DNA of 64,000 nucleotides from an uncultured Pelagibacteraceae bacterium. GTDB taxonomy: Bacteria; Pseudomonadota; Alphaproteobacteria; Pelagibacterales; Pelagibacteraceae. Shown one piece after another: positions 50,150 to 64,000 of this stretch. Below the pieces are notes generated by a model, which saw only the letters and a list, made by a program, of their open reading frames with translations, had not been told where the DNA came from and searched no databases. A program made the position numbers and the translations under genes. The stretch is from the NCBI GenBank assembly GCA_902557215.1, contig CACDZM010000002.1, positions 123,679-187,678 of the forward strand, read 5' to 3'. Numbering within the stretch: position 1 is the stretch's first letter; the number at the start of each line of letters is the position of its first letter.

Positions 50150-51766
50150 ATGAGTCATTACGATACCAATCTAGACAAAAATAATGCAAATTATGTTCCT
50201 TTAACTCCTTTAACTTTCATCAAAAGAGCTAAAGAAATTTATCCAAATTATGAAGCTGTAATATATGAAGATCGAAAATATTCATGGAGTGAGATTTATA
50301 AACGGACTGTTAAATTTGCGAGCGCACTAAACAAAATTGGCATTAAAAAAGGTGACACTGTCTCATTTTTAGCTTTCAACACTCCTGAAATTTTTGAGGG
50401 TCATTATTCCGTGCCAATGACAGGTGCAGTTTTGAATACAATTAATATAAGATTAGATGCTAAAACAATTGCTTATATTCTAGATCATAGTGAAGCGAAA
50501 GTATTAGTTGTAGATAGACAGCTACATATAGAAGTTAAGAAAGCATTAAGTGTTCTAAAAAAAAAAATTACCATCATTGATATTGTTGATAAATTTGCTG
50601 ATCAATCTAAGTGTGAAAAAATTGGCGATTTAGAGTATGAAAGCTTTTTAAATACTGGTGATGAAGATTATAACTGGAAAATGCCAGAAGATGAGTGGCA
50701 AGCAATATCTTTGAGTTATACATCTGGAACCACAGGCAACCCTAAAGGGGTAGTCTATCATCACAGGGGATCATATTTGATGTCTACTGGAAGTGCTGTT
50801 GCATGGAATATGCCTAATAGATTAAACTTTTTGACTATTGTGCCAATGTTTCATTGTAATGGCTGGGGGTATCCATGGACTGTTCCAATGTTAAATGGAA
50901 GAACGATTTGTCTAAGAAATATCGATATAAAAAAGATATTTGAATTAATTGATAAATATAACGTTACTCATTTCGGTGGCGCTCCTATCGTATTAAATAT
51001 GATTACAGGTGCTCCTGAAGCTGACAGAAAAAAATTAAACCATAAAGTTTATGTACTCACAGCTGGAGCTCCTCCACCAAGCATTATATTCAAAAAAATG
51101 AAAGAGCTTGGATTTGAGGTAATGCATGTTTATGGATTAACCGAAACTTATGGACATGTCACCCAATGTGCATGGAATGATGAATGGAATAACTTTGATG
51201 AGGAAAAACAAAACGAAATAAAAGCGAGACAAGGAGTAAGGTACCCTAATACTGAGGGAATATCAGTGATGGATCCAGAAACAATGAAAGAAGTACCCAA
51301 AGATGGAAAAACAATTGGCGAGATTATGATTAAAGGAAATGTTGTGATGAAAGGGTATTTCAAGGACAAAGATGCAACCAACAAAGCTATGGACGGTGGA
51401 TGGTTTCATTCTGGTGATTTAGCAGTAATGCATTCTGATGGTTACGTCAAAATTCAAGACAGATCTAAAGACATAATTATTTCAGGAGGAGAAAATATAT
51501 CCTCAATAGAAATAGAAAATACTTTAGCAAAGCACCCTTCGGTTTCGATAGCTGCAGTAGTTGCTAAGCCTGACCAAAAATGGGGTGAGGTTCCATGTGC
51601 GTTTATTGAATTAGTAAAAGATAAGCTAGCTACTGAGAAAGAATTAATCAGTTTTTGTAAAGAAACCCTTGCCGGATTTAAAGTTCCAAAGCAAGTTATT
51701 TTTTGTGAGCTACCAAAAACTTCGACTGGAAAAATTCAAAAATTTGAGTTAAGAAAAAAATTTTAA
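50150..51766 (+). CDS. dmdB: 3-methylmercaptopropionate-CoA ligase (DmdB-type acyl-CoA synthetase)
   Basis: LSYTSGTTGNPKGVVYHHRG, GWFHSGDLAVMHSDGYVKIQDRSKDIIISGGENISSIEIE. Confidence 0.88.
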   Translation: MSHYDTNLDKNNANYVPLTPLTFIKRAKEIYPNYEAVIYEDRKYSWSEIYKRTVKFASALNKIGIKKGDTVSFLAFNTPEIFEGHYSVPMTGAVLNTINIRLDAKTIAYILDHSEAKVLVVDRQLHIEVKKALSVLKKKITIIDIVDKFADQSKCEKIGDLEYESFLNTGDEDYNWKMPEDEWQAISLSYTSGTTGNPKGVVYHHRGSYLMSTGSAVAWNMPNRLNFLTIVPMFHCNGWGYPWTVPMLNGRTICLRNIDIKKIFELIDKYNVTHFGGAPIVLNMITGAPEADRKKLNHKVYVLTAGAPPPSIIFKKMKELGFEVMHVYGLTETYGHVTQCAWNDEWNNFDEEKQNEIKARQGVRYPNTEGISVMDPETMKEVPKDGKTIGEIMIKGNVVMKGYFKDKDATNKAMDGGWFHSGDLAVMHSDGYVKIQDRSKDIIISGGENISSIEIENTLAKHPSVSIAAVVAKPDQKWGEVPCAFIELVKDKLATEKELISFCKETLAGFKVPKQVIFCELPKTSTGKIQKFELRKKF

Positions 51767-51779
51767 GAACATATTTTAG

Positions 51780-52889
51780 ATGAAAAGTTACCCAATTACA
51801 AAATCGAGAAGAGTAAGGAGTACACCTTTTACATCTAGAATAGAAAAACAAGGAGTTACAGCTTATACAGTTTATAACCACATGTTATTACCAGCTGCAT
51901 TTGGCTCAATAGAGGATTCATGTGAACATCTTAAAAAAGATGTGCAAGTTTGGGATGTAGCTGCTGAGAGACAAGTCGAAATTTTTGGTGAGGATGCAGC
52001 AAATCTTGTACAATTAATGACTTGTAGAGATTTATCGAAATCAAAAATAGGGAGATGCTATTATTGTCCAATAATAGATGATAACGGTAACTTAGTAAAT
52101 GATCCTGTAATTTTAAAGTTAGCTGAAAATAGATGGTGGATTTCAATAGCAGACTCAGATGTTATATTTTTTGCAAAAGGTTTAGCTGCAGGTAATAATT
52201 TTAAAGTTGAAATTTTCGAACCTAATGTTGATATCATTGCTATTCAGGGACCAAAATCATTTGCTTTGATGGAAAAAGTTTTTGGCAAAAAGATAATAGA
52301 ATTGAAGTTTTTTGGTTTTGATTATTTTGATTTTAAAGGAACAAAACATTTAATTGCAAGATCTGGGTGGTCAAAACAAGGTGGTTTTGAGATCTATATA
52401 GAAAATACAGAGTCAGGCCTAGATTTATACGATTATTTTTTTGAAATTGGTAAAGAGTTTAATTTGAAACCTGGATGCCCAAATCTTATAGAAAGAATTG
52501 AAAGTGGTCTTCTTTCTTATGGAAATGATTTTGACAATAACGATAATCCTTTTCAATGTGGTTTTGAAAAATACGTCAATTTAGATTCTCAGGTGACTTT
52601 TTTAGGAAAAGAAAAATTAAAGAAAATAAAAAAGGAGGGAATAAAGCGAAAATTAATGGGTGTTCACCTTGAAACGGATAAAATTAGTTTAACCAAATCT
52701 TTAAAGATTACAGATAATGAGGGTAACCTGATGGGTGAGCTAAGATCTGCTTGTTATTCTCCTCATTTTAAAGAAGTTATAGGAATTGCAATGATTAATG
52801 AGCCATACTGTAAATCGTCCGTAAAGGGCAAGTTAAAAATTGATGGAAATTCCGTTAGTGTTAAAGTTTGCGATTTACCTTTCATCTAG
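51780..52889 (+). CDS. dmdA: Dimethylsulfoniopropionate demethylase
   Basis: [51 protein letters not shown]..., recognised as a SAR11-type DmdA (GcvT-related). Confidence 0.95.
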   Translation: MKSYPITKSRRVRSTPFTSRIEKQGVTAYTVYNHMLLPAAFGSIEDSCEHLKKDVQVWDVAAERQVEIFGEDAANLVQLMTCRDLSKSKIGRCYYCPIIDDNGNLVNDPVILKLAENRWWISIADSDVIFFAKGLAAGNNFKVEIFEPNVDIIAIQGPKSFALMEKVFGKKIIELKFFGFDYFDFKGTKHLIARSGWSKQGGFEIYIENTESGLDLYDYFFEIGKEFNLKPGCPNLIERIESGLLSYGNDFDNNDNPFQCGFEKYVNLDSQVTFLGKEKLKKIKKEGIKRKLMGVHLETDKISLTKSLKITDNEGNLMGELRSACYSPHFKEVIGIAMINEPYCKSSVKGKLKIDGNSVSVKVCDLPFI

Positions 52890-52904
52890 TATAAAAGCTA
52901 GATC

Positions 52905-53912
52905 ATGAATATTGCAATAGTAGGAGCAACAGGAAATGTTGGTAGAAAAACTTTAGAACTTCTTGAGAAAAGAAATTTATCTATTGATCATTTATATTTG
53001 GTTGCTTCCTCAAAAAGTTCTGGAAAAAAAATAAGTTTTAAAGGAAAAGACCATGAAGTTTTTGACCTAGAAACCTTTGACTTTTCTAAAGTAAAAATAT
53101 CTTTTTTTGCTGCAGGAGGAATTATCTCAGAAAGATTTGCAGAAAAAGCAGCAAAACATTGTTTAGTTATTGATAATTCAAGTTATTATAGAATGGATCC
53201 AGATGTACCTTTAGTTGTTCCACAAGTAAATTCTAATGATTTGAAAAACATAAAAAAAAATATTATAGCAAATCCAAACTGCTCGACAGCTCAGTTAGTA
53301 ATTGCTTTAAAACCATTACATGATTTATTTGTAATAAAAAGAGTAGTCGTTTCTACATATCAATCAGTATCAGGTGGTGGTAAAGCACCTATGGATGAAT
53401 TAATTGAACAAACAAAATTAGTTTTAAGTAAAAAAAAAGTTAAATCCGAAAATTTTACTAAACAAATAGCATTTAATGCAATTCCTCATATTGATGTATT
53501 TTCGAATGATGGTTATACGAAAGAGGAATTAAAAATGAGCAACGAGACAAAAAAAATTTTGGATGATAAAATTAACTTGACAGCAACATGCGTGAGATTA
53601 CCAATATCTGTATCTCATTCTGAGTCAGTTAATTTGCAATTTGAAAAGCCATTTTCTCTAGAAAAAGTAAAAGAGGCACTAAATGACTTTGAAGGTTGCA
53701 AAGTGATAGATCAAAGAGAAGATGGTGGATATATAACACCTTTGGAGGCAGAAGGAAAAGACGAGACGTTTATTTCAAGAATAAGGGAGGATCATACGAT
53801 TAAAAATGGATTAAATCTTTGGATTGTTTCTGATAATCTTCTAAGAGGCGCGGCTTTGAATGCAGTAGAAATAGCAGAAAGATTAATTAAAAATAATTTT
53901 TATGGAAAATAA
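52905..53912 (+). CDS. asd: Aspartate-semialdehyde dehydrogenase
   Basis: IAIVGATGNVGRKTLELLEKR, IANPNCSTAQLVIALKPLH. Confidence 0.96.
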   Translation: MNIAIVGATGNVGRKTLELLEKRNLSIDHLYLVASSKSSGKKISFKGKDHEVFDLETFDFSKVKISFFAAGGIISERFAEKAAKHCLVIDNSSYYRMDPDVPLVVPQVNSNDLKNIKKNIIANPNCSTAQLVIALKPLHDLFVIKRVVVSTYQSVSGGGKAPMDELIEQTKLVLSKKKVKSENFTKQIAFNAIPHIDVFSNDGYTKEELKMSNETKKILDDKINLTATCVRLPISVSHSESVNLQFEKPFSLEKVKEALNDFEGCKVIDQREDGGYITPLEAEGKDETFISRIREDHTIKNGLNLWIVSDNLLRGAALNAVEIAERLIKNNFYGK

Positions 53913-54285
53913 AGAACCTTTATCACCTCATATTCAGATTTATAAGTGGCATATTTCATCATTGGTATCCATCTCACATAGAATAACAGGAATAATTAAT
54001 ATAATTGTAATTACCTTTATTTGTTTGTTAGCTTCTCTCCTTGTTCTTGGTCATAATAGTTATGAAATGATTAATTTATTTTTAATTTCAAAAATAGGAA
54101 AATTTTTTATTCTAGGAATCACATGGTCTTTTTGTTTTCAAGTTTTAAGTGAGATTAGACATTTAATTATGGATTTGGGTTACGGGTTTGAACTAAAGAC
54201 AACAAAAATAACTGGTTTAATTGTTATATTTGGATCAGTATTGTTAACTGTGGTTTTTTTTTTAATTGCAAAAAATTTTTTATAA
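53902..54285 (+). CDS. sdhC: Succinate dehydrogenase cytochrome b556 subunit
   Basis: PLSPHIQIYKWHISSLVSISHRITG, IRHLIMDLG. Confidence 0.95.
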   Translation: MENKEPLSPHIQIYKWHISSLVSISHRITGIINIIVITFICLLASLLVLGHNSYEMINLFLISKIGKFFILGITWSFCFQVLSEIRHLIMDLGYGFELKTTKITGLIVIFGSVLLTVVFFLIAKNFL

Positions 54286-54286
54286 A

Positions 54287-54610
54287 ATGATTGACGCAAC
54301 AAAAAAATGGATTTTTTTAAAAATTAGTGGCGCAATATTAGTTCCGTCAATGTTATGGTTTATTATAAATTTTATAAAAATTTATGACCAAGAATATTCA
54401 GTTATGGTTAATTTTTTTGCAAACCCGTTGTCTAATTTTTTATTTAGCTTATTTATTATTAACGCGTATTTCTTTTCTGCTTTGAGCATTAGTGAGGTTT
54501 TTGAGGATTATATTAAAAATGAAAAAATCAAAAATGTCGCAAAGAGACTTTTATATACATCAGCAGTGGTAATTCCTTTAATTACAATTATATTAATAAA
54601 TAATTTATGA
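54287..54610 (+). CDS. sdhD: Succinate dehydrogenase membrane anchor subunit
   Basis: Three-TM small protein between sdhC and sdhA; start at MIDATKKW. Confidence 0.85.
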   Translation: MIDATKKWIFLKISGAILVPSMLWFIINFIKIYDQEYSVMVNFFANPLSNFLFSLFIINAYFFSALSISEVFEDYIKNEKIKNVAKRLLYTSAVVIPLITIILINNL

Positions 54611-56382
54611 GTTCATATAAAATAATAGATCATGAATATGATGTAGTAGTATTGGGAGCTGGAGGCTCCGGTTTGAGAGCTGCTGTTGGTTTGAGTGAAG
54701 CTGGCTTAAAAACTGCATGTATTTCAAAAGTTTTTCCTACAAGAAGCCATACGTCTGCTGCTCAAGGTGGTATTTCTGCTGCTCTTGGAAATATGGGTGA
54801 AGATGATTGGCGTTGGCACATGTATGATACTGTGAAAGGAGCTGATTGGTTAGGCGATCAAGACAGTATTGAGTATTTGTGTAAAGAAGCACCTAAAGCA
54901 GTTATAGAGTTAGAAAAATATGGAGTTCCTTTTAGTAGAACAGAGGACGGAAAAATCTACCAAAGACCATTTGGTGGAATGACTAAAAATTATGGTAATG
55001 GAATTGTTCAAAGAACTTGTGCAGCTGCAGATAGGACTGGCCATGCAATTTTACATACTTTGTATGGACAAGCCCTGAAACATAAAACAGAGTTTTTCAT
55101 AGAGTATTTTGCATTAGATTTACTGATGAAAGATGGTGAGTGCAAAGGTTTAATTGCATGGAACTTAAATGATGGAACTATTCACAGATTTAGATCTCAC
55201 TCAGTAATCATTGCTACAGGTGGTTATGGCAAAGTTTACTATTCTGCAACTTCTGCACATACTTGTACTGGTGATGGAAATGCTATGGTTTTAAGAGCAG
55301 GATTACCATTGCAAGATATGGAATTTGTACAGTTTCATCCAACCGGAATATATGGTCATGGAACACTTATAACAGAAGGAGCAAGAGGTGAAGGAGGATA
55401 TCTTACGAACTCTAAAGGTGAGAGGTTTATGGAAAGATACGCACCTAAAGCTAAAGATTTGGCATCTAGAGATGTAGTAAGTAGATCAATGTCAATAGAA
55501 ATAAATGAAGGTAGAGGAGTTGGAAAAGATAAAGACCACGTCCATCTAAATTTAAGTCACTTAGATAAAGAGGTTATAGAAAGTAGATTACCAGGGATAA
55601 CAGACGCTGCAAGATTATTTGCTAACGTAGATGTAACTAAAGATCCAATTCCAGTAGTACCAACTGTACATTATAATATGGGTGGAATTCCAACTAATTA
55701 TAAAGGCGAGGTTCTAACAGTTAATGGCTCTGAAAAAGTAGTTCCAGGTCTAATGGCAATAGGTGAAGCAGCATGTGTTTCAGTTCATGGCGCAAATAGA
55801 CTAGGTTCTAACTCGTTAATCGATCTTGTAGTTTTTGGAAGAGCAGCCGCAAAAAGAGCTGCAGAATTGATTAAGCCAGGAACACCTCACGAAGAAATTG
55901 GAGAGTCTGAAACGCAAAAATGTCTTGATAGGTTTGACAGAATTAGGAATGCGGATGGAGAAATAGGGACTGCAGAACTAAGACTATCAATGCAAAAAAC
56001 AATGCAATCGAAATGTGCGGTTTTTAGAACTGAAAAAACACTTAAAGAAGGGGTTGACGAAATAAGAAAAACTTATGATGGATTAGAGTCTTTATCCGTA
56101 AAAGATAAATCATTAATATTTAACACTGATCTAGTTGAAACTTTAGAGTTTGATAATTTAATTAGACAGGCAGTTGCAACTGTAGACTCAGCCTATCACA
56201 GAAAAGAAAGTAGAGGAGCTCATGCAAGAGAGGATTTCCCAAAAAGAGATGACGAAAAATTTATGCAACATACTCTTGCCTGGTGTAATGGCAAAGAGAC
56301 AAAAATAAGCTATCGTGAAGTTCATAAATCAACATTGACTAATGATGTACAATATTTTCCTCCACAAGAGCGAGTTTATTAA
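54607..56382 (+). CDS. sdhA: Succinate dehydrogenase flavoprotein subunit
   Basis: [65 protein letters not shown]. Confidence 0.98.
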   Translation: MSSYKIIDHEYDVVVLGAGGSGLRAAVGLSEAGLKTACISKVFPTRSHTSAAQGGISAALGNMGEDDWRWHMYDTVKGADWLGDQDSIEYLCKEAPKAVIELEKYGVPFSRTEDGKIYQRPFGGMTKNYGNGIVQRTCAAADRTGHAILHTLYGQALKHKTEFFIEYFALDLLMKDGECKGLIAWNLNDGTIHRFRSHSVIIATGGYGKVYYSATSAHTCTGDGNAMVLRAGLPLQDMEFVQFHPTGIYGHGTLITEGARGEGGYLTNSKGERFMERYAPKAKDLASRDVVSRSMSIEINEGRGVGKDKDHVHLNLSHLDKEVIESRLPGITDAARLFANVDVTKDPIPVVPTVHYNMGGIPTNYKGEVLTVNGSEKVVPGLMAIGEAACVSVHGANRLGSNSLIDLVVFGRAAAKRAAELIKPGTPHEEIGESETQKCLDRFDRIRNADGEIGTAELRLSMQKTMQSKCAVFRTEKTLKEGVDEIRKTYDGLESLSVKDKSLIFNTDLVETLEFDNLIRQAVATVDSAYHRKESRGAHAREDFPKRDDEKFMQHTLAWCNGKETKISYREVHKSTLTNDVQYFPPQERVY

Positions 56383-57161
56383 TGGTTCAATTAAATTTAC
56401 CTGAAAATTCAAAAGTTAAAAAAGGTAAATATTTTAAAGACACAACAGGTTCAAAAAATCTTAAAAAAGTAAACATCTATAGATGGGACCCATCCTCAGG
56501 AGAAAACCCAAGAATTGATACTTATGAGGTTGATATGGATAATTGTCCCTCAAAAGTGCTTGATATTTTAAATAAGATAAAAAATGAGATAGATCCAACT
56601 CTAGCATATAGAAGATCCTGTGCACACGGAGTTTGTGGTTCATGTGCAATGAACATGGGGGGTAAAAATGGCCTTGCATGCACAACACCGCATGCAGGAA
56701 TAGAGGGTGATATTGATATTTATCCTCTACCTCATTTAAAAGTGAAAAAAGATTTAATTGGTGACCTAGATGGTTTGTACAAACAATATAAGTCAATCGA
56801 ACCTTGGTTAAAATCAAACTCTAAATCAGAAACAAAGGAAATTTATCAATCAAAAGAAGATAGAGCAAAGTTAGATGGTGCTTATGAGTGTATAATGTGT
56901 GCATGTTGTTCAACGTCATGCCCTAGCTATTGGTGGAATGGGGATAAATATTTAGGTCCAGCTGTTTTACTACAAGCTTATAGATGGATTATAGATAGTA
57001 GAGATGATGAAAGACAAGCTAGGTTAAAAAAGGTTGCTGATGAGCTTAAACTTTATCGTTGTCATACAATTCTTAACTGTACAAGTGCTTGTCCTAAAGG
57101 ATTAAACCCTGCAAAAGCTATAGCTGAAATAAAAAAAATGTTAGCAACAGCTAATATTTAA
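56382..57161 (+). CDS. sdhB: Succinate dehydrogenase iron-sulfur subunit
   Basis: [52 protein letters not shown]. Confidence 0.98.
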   Translation: MVQLNLPENSKVKKGKYFKDTTGSKNLKKVNIYRWDPSSGENPRIDTYEVDMDNCPSKVLDILNKIKNEIDPTLAYRRSCAHGVCGSCAMNMGGKNGLACTTPHAGIEGDIDIYPLPHLKVKKDLIGDLDGLYKQYKSIEPWLKSNSKSETKEIYQSKEDRAKLDGAYECIMCACCSTSCPSYWWNGDKYLGPAVLLQAYRWIIDSRDDERQARLKKVADELKLYRCHTILNCTSACPKGLNPAKAIAEIKKMLATANI

Positions 57162-57201
57162 ACAATAGACTAACAAGTATTTTTACTCTAAAAGATCGTT
57201 C

Positions 57202-59660
<2,459 letters not shown>

Positions 59661-59664
59661 AATA

Positions 59665-60825
59665 ATGAATATACATGAACATCAAGCTAAACAGATTTTA
59701 AAAAAATTTGGTGTGCCAGTTCCGGAGGGAGTATTTGGATTAACAGTCGAGGAACTTTTAGAGAAATGCAAGTCATTAAAAACAAAAAAGTACGTTTTAA
59801 AAGCCCAAATTCATGCAGGTGGTCGAGGAAAAGCTGGGGGCGTTAAAATTTTAGATAATTTAAGTGAACTTGAAAAATCAGCAAAAGAGCTTTTTGGCAA
59901 GAAATTAATAACACATCAAACAGGACCAGAGGGAAGGGAAGTAAAAAGACTTTATGTTGAGGAGTCATCAAATATCGACAAAGAATTTTATTTATCTTGT
60001 TTAGTAGACAGAGCGTCTTCAAAAATTGCCTTTATTTCTAGTGATCAAGGTGGAGTGGATATTGAGGAAGTGGCAAGTAAATCGCCTGATAAAATTTTAA
60101 CAACTAAAGTTGAATTAAAAGAGGAAATTTCTGATGAAGAGTGTGAAACTATTATTAAGATTTTTCAATTAAAAGGAAATTCAAAAAATGAGGCAATTTT
60201 TTTGATTAAATCTATTTATAAAATGTTTGTTAAAACAGATGCAAATATGGTTGAAATAAACCCCTTAATTCTTACGAAAGAAGAAAAAATTATTTGTTTA
60301 GATGCTAAAGTAAATTTTGACAGCAATGCTCTATTTAGGCAACCAGAAATTTTAGAATTAAGAGATTTGAATGAAGAAGAACCTGCAGAAATTGAAGCCA
60401 GCAAACATGATCTAGCATATATAAAATTAGATGGAAATATCGGGTGTATGGTTAATGGTGCCGGTTTAGCTATGGCCACAATGGACATAATTAAACAATA
60501 TGGAGAAGAGCCAGCAAATTTTTTAGATGTTGGAGGAGGAGCCTCTAAAGAAAAAGTTTCTGCTGCATTTAAGATTATTTTGTCTGATAAAAATGTAAGA
60601 GGAATTTTGATTAATATTTTTGGCGGTATTATGAGATGTGATGTCCTCGCTCAAGGTGTAGTGGATGCAGCAAAAGAAATTAATATTGAAGTTCCACTAG
60701 TTGTAAGATTAGCCGGTACAAATTTTAAAGAGGGTAAAGAAATTTTAGATAATTCAGGTTTAAAATTAATTTCTGCTGAAAACCTTGACGATGCAGCAAA
60801 AAAGATTGTTGAGGCTATAAAATAA
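59665..60825 (+). CDS. sucC: Succinate-CoA ligase, ADP-forming, beta subunit
   Basis: MNIHEHQAKQILKKFGVPVPEG, QIHAGGRGKAGGVK, NIFGGIMRCDVLAQGVV. Confidence 0.98.
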   Translation: MNIHEHQAKQILKKFGVPVPEGVFGLTVEELLEKCKSLKTKKYVLKAQIHAGGRGKAGGVKILDNLSELEKSAKELFGKKLITHQTGPEGREVKRLYVEESSNIDKEFYLSCLVDRASSKIAFISSDQGGVDIEEVASKSPDKILTTKVELKEEISDEECETIIKIFQLKGNSKNEAIFLIKSIYKMFVKTDANMVEINPLILTKEEKIICLDAKVNFDSNALFRQPEILELRDLNEEEPAEIEASKHDLAYIKLDGNIGCMVNGAGLAMATMDIIKQYGEEPANFLDVGGGASKEKVSAAFKIILSDKNVRGILINIFGGIMRCDVLAQGVVDAAKEINIEVPLVVRLAGTNFKEGKEILDNSGLKLISAENLDDAAKKIVEAIK

Positions 60826-61701
60826 ATGTCAGTTTTAGTAAATAAGAACACTAGACTAATTTGCCAAGGTTTTACTGGTTCACACGGTACTTTTCATTCT
60901 GAACAAGCTATCAAATACGGAACAAAATTAGTTGGTGGTGTTACTCCTAGAAAAGGTGGTCAAAAACATTTAGGATTACCTGTTTTTAATACGGTAAGAG
61001 AGGCGAAAGATGCTGAGAATGCTAATGCTTCCATGATTTATGTACCAGCTAAATTTGCAGCTGAAGCAATTATTGAGTCAATTGATGCATCAATTGAATT
61101 GATTGTTTGTATTACTGAGGGTATTCCCATCCAAGATATGTTAAAAGTGAAACAAAGATTATCAAAATCAAAAAGTAGATTAATAGGTCCAAATTGCCCA
61201 GGAATTATTACTCCAGAGGAATGTAAGATTGGAATAATGCCAGGTAATATTCATAAAAAAGGAAGCGTGGGAATAGTATCAAGATCTGGTACTTTAACTT
61301 ATGAAGCGGTTGCTCAAACTACTGAAAATGGTTTAGGCCAATCGACTTGTATTGGAATAGGTGGTGATCCTATTAACGGTACAAATTTTATAGATTGTTT
61401 AGATTTATTTTTAAATGATGAGGAAACACAGTCTATACTAATGATTGGAGAAATTGGAGGAACTGCAGAGGAAGAAGCCGCAGACTTCGTAAAGAATCAT
61501 AAAATAAAAAAACCAATTGTTGGATTTATTGCTGGTATCACAGCTCCACCAGGAAGAAGGATGGGTCACGCTGGTGCAATAATTTCTGGAGGTAAGGGAG
61601 GTGCAGAGGAAAAAATGAAAAAGATGGAAGAATGTGGAATAACTATGGCAAACTCACCCTCAAAAATTGGAAAAACATTGTTCAATAAATTGTCTAATTG
61701 A
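60826..61701 (+). CDS. sucD: Succinate-CoA ligase alpha subunit
   Basis: [59 protein letters not shown]. Confidence 0.98.
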   Translation: MSVLVNKNTRLICQGFTGSHGTFHSEQAIKYGTKLVGGVTPRKGGQKHLGLPVFNTVREAKDAENANASMIYVPAKFAAEAIIESIDASIELIVCITEGIPIQDMLKVKQRLSKSKSRLIGPNCPGIITPEECKIGIMPGNIHKKGSVGIVSRSGTLTYEAVAQTTENGLGQSTCIGIGGDPINGTNFIDCLDLFLNDEETQSILMIGEIGGTAEEEAADFVKNHKIKKPIVGFIAGITAPPGRRMGHAGAIISGGKGGAEEKMKKMEECGITMANSPSKIGKTLFNKLSN

Positions 61702-61733
61702 AATATTTTTCGCTAGGTTTATATTAATTACAA

Positions 61734-64000
61734 ATGTCTTCTTCTAAAAATTTCGAATTAAAGAAAACAGATTTCTTAAGTAAATCAAATAGTACATTTA
61801 TAGATGAGATGTACATGAAATTTGTAAATAATGACCCGTCATTGCCTAACAGCTGGAGAAGCTATTTTAATGAAATTGGTGATGAACTTGAAACCATTGT
61901 TGATGAGATTAATGGCCCATCTTGGAGTCCAGCTAAAAAATTTTCTGTAAGTCAATCTCAAGTTCAAAATAATGAAAATAATTTTAAAGATGGCCAAGAC
62001 TCAATTAAGTCAAATGCAAACTCAATAAAAGCTGTTGCTATGATTAGATCGTATAGGCAACGAGGGCATTTAATTGCTAAATTAGATCCTTTGGGCTTGT
62101 TAAAGTCTGAGTATTTAGATGAACTTCACCCAGAGTCTTATGGATTTAAAAAAGAGGACTACAACAAAAAAATTTTTTTAGACGGTGTAATAAATAAAGA
62201 GTACTCAAATATAAATGAAATATTGGCTTTTTTAAGAGAAAAATATTGTGGCTCGCTTGGTTATGAATACATGCATATCTCTAATCCTACAGAAAGAAAA
62301 TGGTTTAGAGATAGAGTTGAAAAAAATGATGACTTTAAATTTACTCAAAATGGGAAAGAAGCAATATTAAATAAGTTAATACAAGCAGAGGGTTTTGAAA
62401 AGTTTTTACACACTAAATATGTGGGAACAAAAAGATTTGGTCTTGATGGAGGCGAAAGTTTGATACCCGCACTTGAACAAATAATTAAGATTGGGGGACA
62501 ATCAAATATCAAAGAAGTTAAAATTGGAATGTCACACAGAGGTAGATTGAATGTATTAGCTAATGTTTTACAAAAATCTTATAAAAGAATATTTAATGAA
62601 TTTGCAGGTGAAATAAGCTCAAAATCAGAGGATGATACTGGAGATGTAAAATATCACTTAGGAGCTTCATCAAATAGAGAGTTTGATGGAAATTCAGTTC
62701 ATGTAAGTTTAACTGATAACCCTTCACATTTAGAGGCAGTAAATCCAGTTGTTTTAGGTCAGACAAGAGCTAAGCAATTTTTTCATAAAGACAAAGAGAG
62801 AAAAAAAGTAATTCCAATTTTAATTCATGGAGACGCTGCTTTTGCTGGACAAGGAGTTGTGGCAGAGTGTTTTGCAATGTCAGGACTACCAGGACACAAT
62901 ACAGGTGGAACTATTCATATTATAATTAATAATCAAATTGGTTTTACTACGAGCCCAAGATTTGCCAGATCATCCCCGTATCCCTCAGATATTGCTAAAA
63001 TGGTTGAAGCTCCAATTATTCATGTCAATGGTGATGACCCAGAGGCTGTGGTTTATGCAGCAAGAATCGCTACTGACTTTAGGTTAAAATTTAACCGAGA
63101 TGTTGTTATTGATTTGATTTGTTATAGGAGATTTGGACACAATGAGGGTGATGAACCATCATTTACTCAACCATTAATGTATAAAAAAATACGCTCTCAT
63201 CCGTCAGCAATAAGAGTTTACGGTGAAAAATTGGTTAATGAAAATTCAATTTCTAAAGAATTTTTAGACGCTTCAATTAAAAAATTCAAAGATTTGTTGG
63301 ATGAGCAATTTAAAAATGCAAAAAATTACAAACCAAAAATTGAGTGGTTTGAGGGAACCTGGTCTAGATATAAACCTGATGAAGGAAAAGATAAAAGAGG
63401 GGTTACAGGTTCAGATTTAAAAAAGTTGATAGAGATTTCAGAAAAAATTAATTCAATACCAAAAGAGATTAATATACACAAAACTATATCAAAAATTCTA
63501 GATATTAGAAAAAATAACGTTTTAAAAGGAGCAGAAATCGACTGGTCTACAGCAGAGTCCCTAGCCTTTGGTTCACTTTTAGAGGAGGGCTATCCTGTTA
63601 GATTAGTTGGCCAAGACTCTGGTAGAGGAACATTTAGTCAAAGACATTCTGTTTTAAGAAATCAATTGGATAATTCAAGATATATACCTTTAAATAATAT
63701 TTCAGAAAGACAAAAAAAATTTGAGGTTGTTGACAGTTTTTTATCTGAACTAGCAGTTTTAGGTTTCGAGTATGGTTACAGTTTAGTAGAGCCAAATACA
63801 CTTACAATTTGGGAGGCACAATTTGGTGACTTTGCAAATGGCGCACAAGTAGTAATTGATCAATTTATCGCCTCTGGAGAAAGAAAGTGGTCAAGAGCAT
63901 CTGGCTTAGTTATGCTACTGCCTCATGGATATGAAGGTCAAGGACCTGAACATTCTTCTGCAAGACTAGAAAGATTTTTACAACTGTGTTCAAATGATAA
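61734..64000 (+). CDS. sucA: 2-oxoglutarate dehydrogenase E1 component (truncated by window end; absent from ORF track)
   Basis: ATG at 61734 opens MSSSKNFELKKTDFLSKSNSTFIDEMYMKFVNNDPSLPNSWRSYFNEI..., with GMSHRGRLNVLANVLQK and GQGVVAECFAMSGL; open to window end. Confidence 0.96.
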   Translation, partial: MSSSKNFELKKTDFLSKSNSTFIDEMYMKFVNNDPSLPNSWRSYFNEIGDELETIVDEINGPSWSPAKKFSVSQSQVQNNENNFKDGQDSIKSNANSIKAVAMIRSYRQRGHLIAKLDPLGLLKSEYLDELHPESYGFKKEDYNKKIFLDGVINKEYSNINEILAFLREKYCGSLGYEYMHISNPTERKWFRDRVEKNDDFKFTQNGKEAILNKLIQAEGFEKFLHTKYVGTKRFGLDGGESLIPALEQIIKIGGQSNIKEVKIGMSHRGRLNVLANVLQKSYKRIFNEFAGEISSKSEDDTGDVKYHLGASSNREFDGNSVHVSLTDNPSHLEAVNPVVLGQTRAKQFFHKDKERKKVIPILIHGDAAFAGQGVVAECFAMSGLPGHNTGGTIHIIINNQIGFTTSPRFARSSPYPSDIAKMVEAPIIHVNGDDPEAVVYAARIATDFRLKFNRDVVIDLICYRRFGHNEGDEPSFTQPLMYKKIRSHPSAIRVYGEKLVNENSISKEFLDASIKKFKDLLDEQFKNAKNYKPKIEWFEGTWSRYKPDEGKDKRGVTGSDLKKLIEISEKINSIPKEINIHKTISKILDIRKNNVLKGAEIDWSTAESLAFGSLLEEGYPVRLVGQDSGRGTFSQRHSVLRNQLDNSRYIPLNNISERQKKFEVVDSFLSELAVLGFEYGYSLVEPNTLTIWEAQFGDFANGAQVVIDQFIASGERKWSRASGLVMLLPHGYEGQGPEHSSARLERFLQLCSND

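Overview
The window looks like a streamlined, AT-rich alphaproteobacterial chromosome of the SAR11/Pelagibacter type. Genes are densely packed and often overlap. I see no tRNA, rRNA, IS element, prophage or CRISPR array. Main blocks, left to right: hemC(partial)-hemD, an MscS channel, YggT and folD; a tesA/ybbA/ybbP-like divergent locus; a light-linked block (SDR, cryptochrome/photolyase, an unlisted 43-aa DUF2256 protein, a DUF4174 fusion, and a second photolyase-family protein with unusual domain order); argG; ccmCDEFGH; two tandem FMN-dependent 2-hydroxyacid oxidases with related oxidoreductases and a TRAP transporter; ftsY/dapF and ffh with a structured leader; rpsP-trmD-rplS without rimM; leuCDB; a DMSP demethylation cluster dmdC-dmdB-dmdA; and asd-sdhCDAB-mmsA-mdh-sucCD-sucA(partial). 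The most interesting observations are: (1) a possibly circularly permuted photolyase-family protein at 15413-16552; (2) a long unexplained hairpin upstream of ccmC (22404-22462); (3) the three-hairpin ffh leader; (4) the missed DUF2256 gene coupled to a DUF4174 fusion; (5) overlapping start and stop codons (CATG, TTAA) at gene borders; and (6) repeat-built K/E/A/P tails on ribosomal proteins S16 and L19. All family calls come from reading the translations; no database search was run.
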